From Oreocharis arfaki (taxonomy: Eukaryota; Chordata; Aves; Passeriformes; Paramythiidae): a DNA stretch of 64,000 nucleotides. The translations under genes and the position numbers were made by a program. The notes under the pieces were generated by a model that did no database searches, was not told the origin of the DNA, and was given only the letters and a program-made list of their open reading frames with translations. This document shows positions 60,656 to 64,000 of this stretch, one piece after another; positions within the stretch are counted from its first letter, which is position 1, and each line of letters opens with the position of its first letter. The stretch is from NCBI GenBank assembly GCA_013398015.1, contig VZRR01014166.1, forward strand, positions 62,001 through 126,000, given 5' to 3'.

Positions 60656-62351
60656 AACATGGGCTCACAGAGCTGCAGAGAGTCCATGTGCAGCCACAGA
60701 TGGTCTGCAGAGCAGCAGACCATCTTTTAGGAGTTAAGAATAGCTTTAAAAGAACAAATACGTCTCAGAACTAAATACTTGGTGCCACCTGCAGAAATAA
60801 AAGGAGAACTACTCATGCCTGTTTGCTGCTTTTCTGACAAACAGCTCAGTTCCAGAGAGAAGTGGTACAAGCACAAAGCTGTCCTCTACATTCAGATTTC
60901 ATCCTGCTTTCATGGGACTATTCTCCTTAAAAGCCTCTGATGCAGTACAGCCCTTCAGAAATCATCCACTTGAACACACTGCAGAGTTGAACATGGGAAA
61001 TGAAATAATATGCAAGCCTGTGTGAAGTGACAAAATGTAGGATACAGCACAGAAAGATCTGGAATGATGATCTGGAATTTGGCTCTGGTGGGCTGTGGCA
61101 GAATGGAATAAATCAGGAATTATGAATACTTCATGTGAGGTGGAGGGTGCATCGACTGCAGATTTGGTTAAAGCTGGTGGTTTACTTACCACTGGGATCT
61201 TGGAAACTGAATAAAAAGACCAATTACCACCTATTTCTGTAATGAGAAGTGAGGGTGGATGTTTCTCTTTGGTTTTCCAGTCAAAACAATGGGCTGCGTG
61301 TCAAAGCTTGTACTTGCAAAGGTAGAGGGTAGAGGATTTGGGTGGCTTGTGTGTCAGTGAGAAAAGAAGAGATCTAAGGGACTCCTGAAATAACAGGAGG
61401 AGAGACTTGGGTGTAATGACCCTGGTTTGGAAACAGTGAATAGGGCTTGGTGCTCTTCTGTGTTCAAGGAAACAAGGTTCAGTATTGTTAAACATCTGAC
61501 TCTTTTTCAGCCTCTCTTCCCAATGGGAACAATCTAGTGAGGCCCTGGTTAATACCTGCTATAAACCACCTGAACATACACATTTCTGACTCGAGCAGGG
61601 TCCCCTCCCCTTCAATTACCACTCTTTCTCATGTACAAACATTAAAGCAAAACTCAATTAGAAGTGAGCTAGAAGAGCACAATTAAAGGCTTGCTTCAGT
61701 TCCCAAATGCCCTGAGCAGAGACATTCTGAGGGGCTACAAAGGTACATCCTTTCAGCACGGGCCACATCGAGGTTTGGATTTAAGCATCTCCTGGGCCCC
61801 AAGAATTCCAGACACACTTTTGGTCAAGGCTTGTTTCTGCCCACAGCAGTGACAGGCTGGATGGGGTACTCCTGGCACAGAGGCTTCCTTGACCGTTCCT
61901 CATGATGGGTTAGATCCAGGCCTCTCACAGGGGGGGATTCTGGGCGACGTGGATGGCGATGGCATAAATGCCGCTGGCTGTCAGGTGTGGCTTGTCTGCT
62001 TTCAGAAAGGACATTTTATGGGATGTGTTGGCTGAGCAAGGTCCTTGCCCTGAAATGGGACAGGGACACTTTTTCCTTAATGCAATGCTATTGCAGCTGT
62101 TAAATCCCAAACTCCTCCTTTACCTAAAAACAGGGCTTTTTTTTTTTCTTCCCCTGAAATGATCTTGGTTGGCACAGCACATCTTGTTCCACTGAGTAAC
62201 AGGGTTTGGGCTTTCACATGCTGGAATTCTGGCATCTCTTTACAGCAAAAAGTAAACTCATATTATGACAGTTCTAGGTGATAGTTAAAGTAAATTAGTG
62301 TAGAAGAGTGTATTGAAAACCAGTGTATACAATATTTATATGTATGTATAT

Positions 62352-62585
62352 AGATTTTGGGTTGGATATTAGGAAAATTTTTTTCACTGAAAGGGTAGTC
62401 AGACACCAGAATGGGCTGCCCAGGGCAGTGATGGAATCACCATCCCTGGAGTTCTTTAAAAAATGTGTGAATGTGGCACTTGGAGACATGGATTAGTGAT
62501 GAACTTGGCAGTGCAGGGTTAACAGTTGGACTCATCTTAGAGGCCTTTTCCAACCTTAACAATTCCAACCTCTATGATTCTCTGA
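62352..62585 (+). repeat. CR1 LINE 3' end, well preserved
   Basis: In order: GGGTTGGATATTAGGAAAAT, TTTTTTTCACTGAAAGGGTA, GAATGGGCTGCCCAGGGCAG, ATGTGGCACTTGGAGACATG, GTTGGACTCATCTTAGAGGC, CTTTTCCAACCTTAACAATT and the terminal CTATGATTCTCTGAT. This is the canonical avian CR1 tail in the forward direction. Confidence 0.92.
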
Positions 62586-64000
62586 TATCCTCCAGTGAAA
62601 ATGAAAAGGTAGCAAAAAGCTATCATCCCTTAAGCCGGTCTTTCCTATTCTGACAAGATTGTCTATGTCAATATTATTTCAGTCATATTTCAAAACACAG
62701 ATCTGAATTATATTGAAGAAGTTTACATCTTCATTAAGACTTTTTTTTTCTTAGGACCACACAACCTTTCTCTTGCCTCAAAACTTAACAGTAATTATAC
62801 AATTGAAAATGGAAATGATTCTGAGAAAGGGCATATAGAGATCTCTGGGGTGGTAGTATTAATTTTACAAATACACAGTGAAATCCTGTTGCTATTTTTA
62901 ACAGCCTGCCTCAGCTAAAAAAGGAAAAATACCAGAAGATGTAGAAAATGTGAAGAGGAAGTACTGCAGAGTGAACCCAGAGGATTGCTCAGAGAGGAAA
63001 TGACTCAGGCAGTTGCTAAGTAAAGGCAGCTGCCTATTTACAGAGGAATTAAAAGAGTTAAAGGAGAAATTCCCAAACAAAATATCCTCAGCAGAGTGTG
63101 GATGGCATGAGGATGCACTTAGAATAAATGTGTGTGAATGAAACCACAGAATTGCCTGAGGTTTGCCCTGTGCTGGCAGGGATTGAACAGCCACAGCCAC
63201 GGGCAGGAATCAGAAGCCAATGAACAAACCCATCCAGCCTCAGCAGACACTGGCCATGTGGGCACTGCTGTACCGTGGTCTGGGTGAAGGAATCCCTCTG
63301 GCAGCCAGGATATGAGCCCTGCCCATGACCAGCCCAAGGGCCCCTTTGCCCAGCATGATGGTGAGGGTGGGTTGAGACATAGTTGAAGAACATCCAGCCA
63401 CCCTGGCCTTCTTCCTTCAACAGGGTCCTATCTTCCTTTTTCTCCCTTTGAAGGCCACTTGCAAGCCCAATATAGAGGAATTTCTGAAGGGAAGGCATGG
63501 CTCCTTTTTTCAGCTTGTGAAACGGGGAGTCACTGGGATCTCCTGGCAGAGTCTGTGCGTGTGCTGCACACTCTGCATGAGAGGTGCACCACCATCCCTC
63601 ACATCTTCAAGGCAGGCCACAAGGCAGCATTTCAGTCTCCCAGGATCTACCTCTGCATGACTGTTTTTCCTTCTCACCAGATACATGTGGTTAACTAGCT
63701 GGAACAGAGAGAAAACAAAAGCCCTTCCTCCCATTCACATCTAGTATCTGTAATGAATGAGCAAAATACACTTCCCTCTTAACAAGACATCAAGTAAAAA
63801 GACTCCCAGCATTGCTTGTTAATAAAATAAAAGCTTGTAATAAATCATAGCCTGTAAGACATGTTACAGAGGAGGTATCTTAGCAGCTGTTTGAGAGAAG
63901 CAAAGGCTGCTGTGACAGTTCACTGTCCTGTTGGTGGTGACAGTCCCTGTGGTTTGGGTCCCTGACTGCACAGCCAGTTCTAGTGGGAGGGAGCAATATA
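62586..64000. other. Intergenic DNA at the right edge
   Basis: A GC-richer patch at 63150-63660 gives overlapping frames on both strands, but none has a recognisable domain or convincing splice structure. Nothing else was seen. Confidence 0.45.

Larger units (their letters stand above)
53546..62351. other. Intergenic DNA, no coding exon recognised
   Basis: Contains overlapping hairpins at 54985-55034, a G-quadruplex motif at 59013-59043 and a 37-bp-period tandem duplication at 60588-60655. The longest open frame (55632-56171 +) has no recognisable domain. In mammals ADGRG4 lies on this side of MAP7D3; I could not identify any of its exons here. Confidence 0.5.

Noticed and set aside
49860..64000. 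Search for ADGRG4 exons, the next gene in mammals
   Set aside because: No signal peptide, pentraxin-like or receptor exon could be recognised on either strand.
1..64000. CRISPR arrays, operons, tRNA or rRNA genes, insertion sequences
   Set aside because: None seen; spliced vertebrate genes and CR1 elements show this is nuclear animal DNA.

Overview
The window looks like vertebrate nuclear DNA, most likely from a bird. It shows short exons with canonical GT/AG borders separated by AT-rich introns, no operons, one CpG-rich promoter, and several 3'-end fragments of CR1 retrotransposons, the LINE family typical of birds and other sauropsids. The species cannot be read from the sequence alone.

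Two protein-coding genes face each other tail to tail. On the + strand (about 206-4695) lies the 3' part of FHL1, the four-and-a-half-LIM-domain protein of muscle. All coding exons from the common start ATG (235) to the stop (3876-3878) are present and join in frame to give 281 residues; the upstream exon(s) and the promoter lie left of the window. On the - strand (49007 down to 8111) lies a complete MAP7-family gene. It is assigned to MAP7D3 from its N-terminal sequence, its MAP7 domain and its position next to FHL1. I could place 18 coding exons whose splice phases all agree and whose lengths sum to 2448 nt (815 residues plus stop). FHL1 and MAP7D3 are also tail-to-tail neighbours on the human X chromosome, so the arrangement is conserved.

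Layout: 1-3878 FHL1 exons; 3879-4695 FHL1 3'UTR; about 4700-5440 short intergenic stretch; 5466-8110 probable MAP7D3 3'UTR; 8111-36096 MAP7D3 exons 18 to 2; 36097-48913 its long first intron; 48914-49007 exon 1 in a CpG island; 49208-49850 a nested CR1 cluster directly upstream of the promoter; 49860-64000 intergenic DNA with two more CR1 fragments and no coding exon I can defend.

The two proteins are not a pathway pair. FHL1 is a LIM-only scaffold at sarcomeres, focal adhesions and the nucleus. MAP7-family proteins bind microtubules through the N-terminal half and recruit kinesin-1 through the C-terminal MAP7 domain. I found no previously undescribed biological system. The points most worth a second look are convergent poly(A) signals between the genes, candidate alternative last and micro exons of MAP7D3, a second open reading frame in the last FHL1 exon, a perfect 20-bp fold-back and an exact 35-bp duplication in MAP7D3 introns, and a triple mutually exclusive hairpin in the intergenic DNA.
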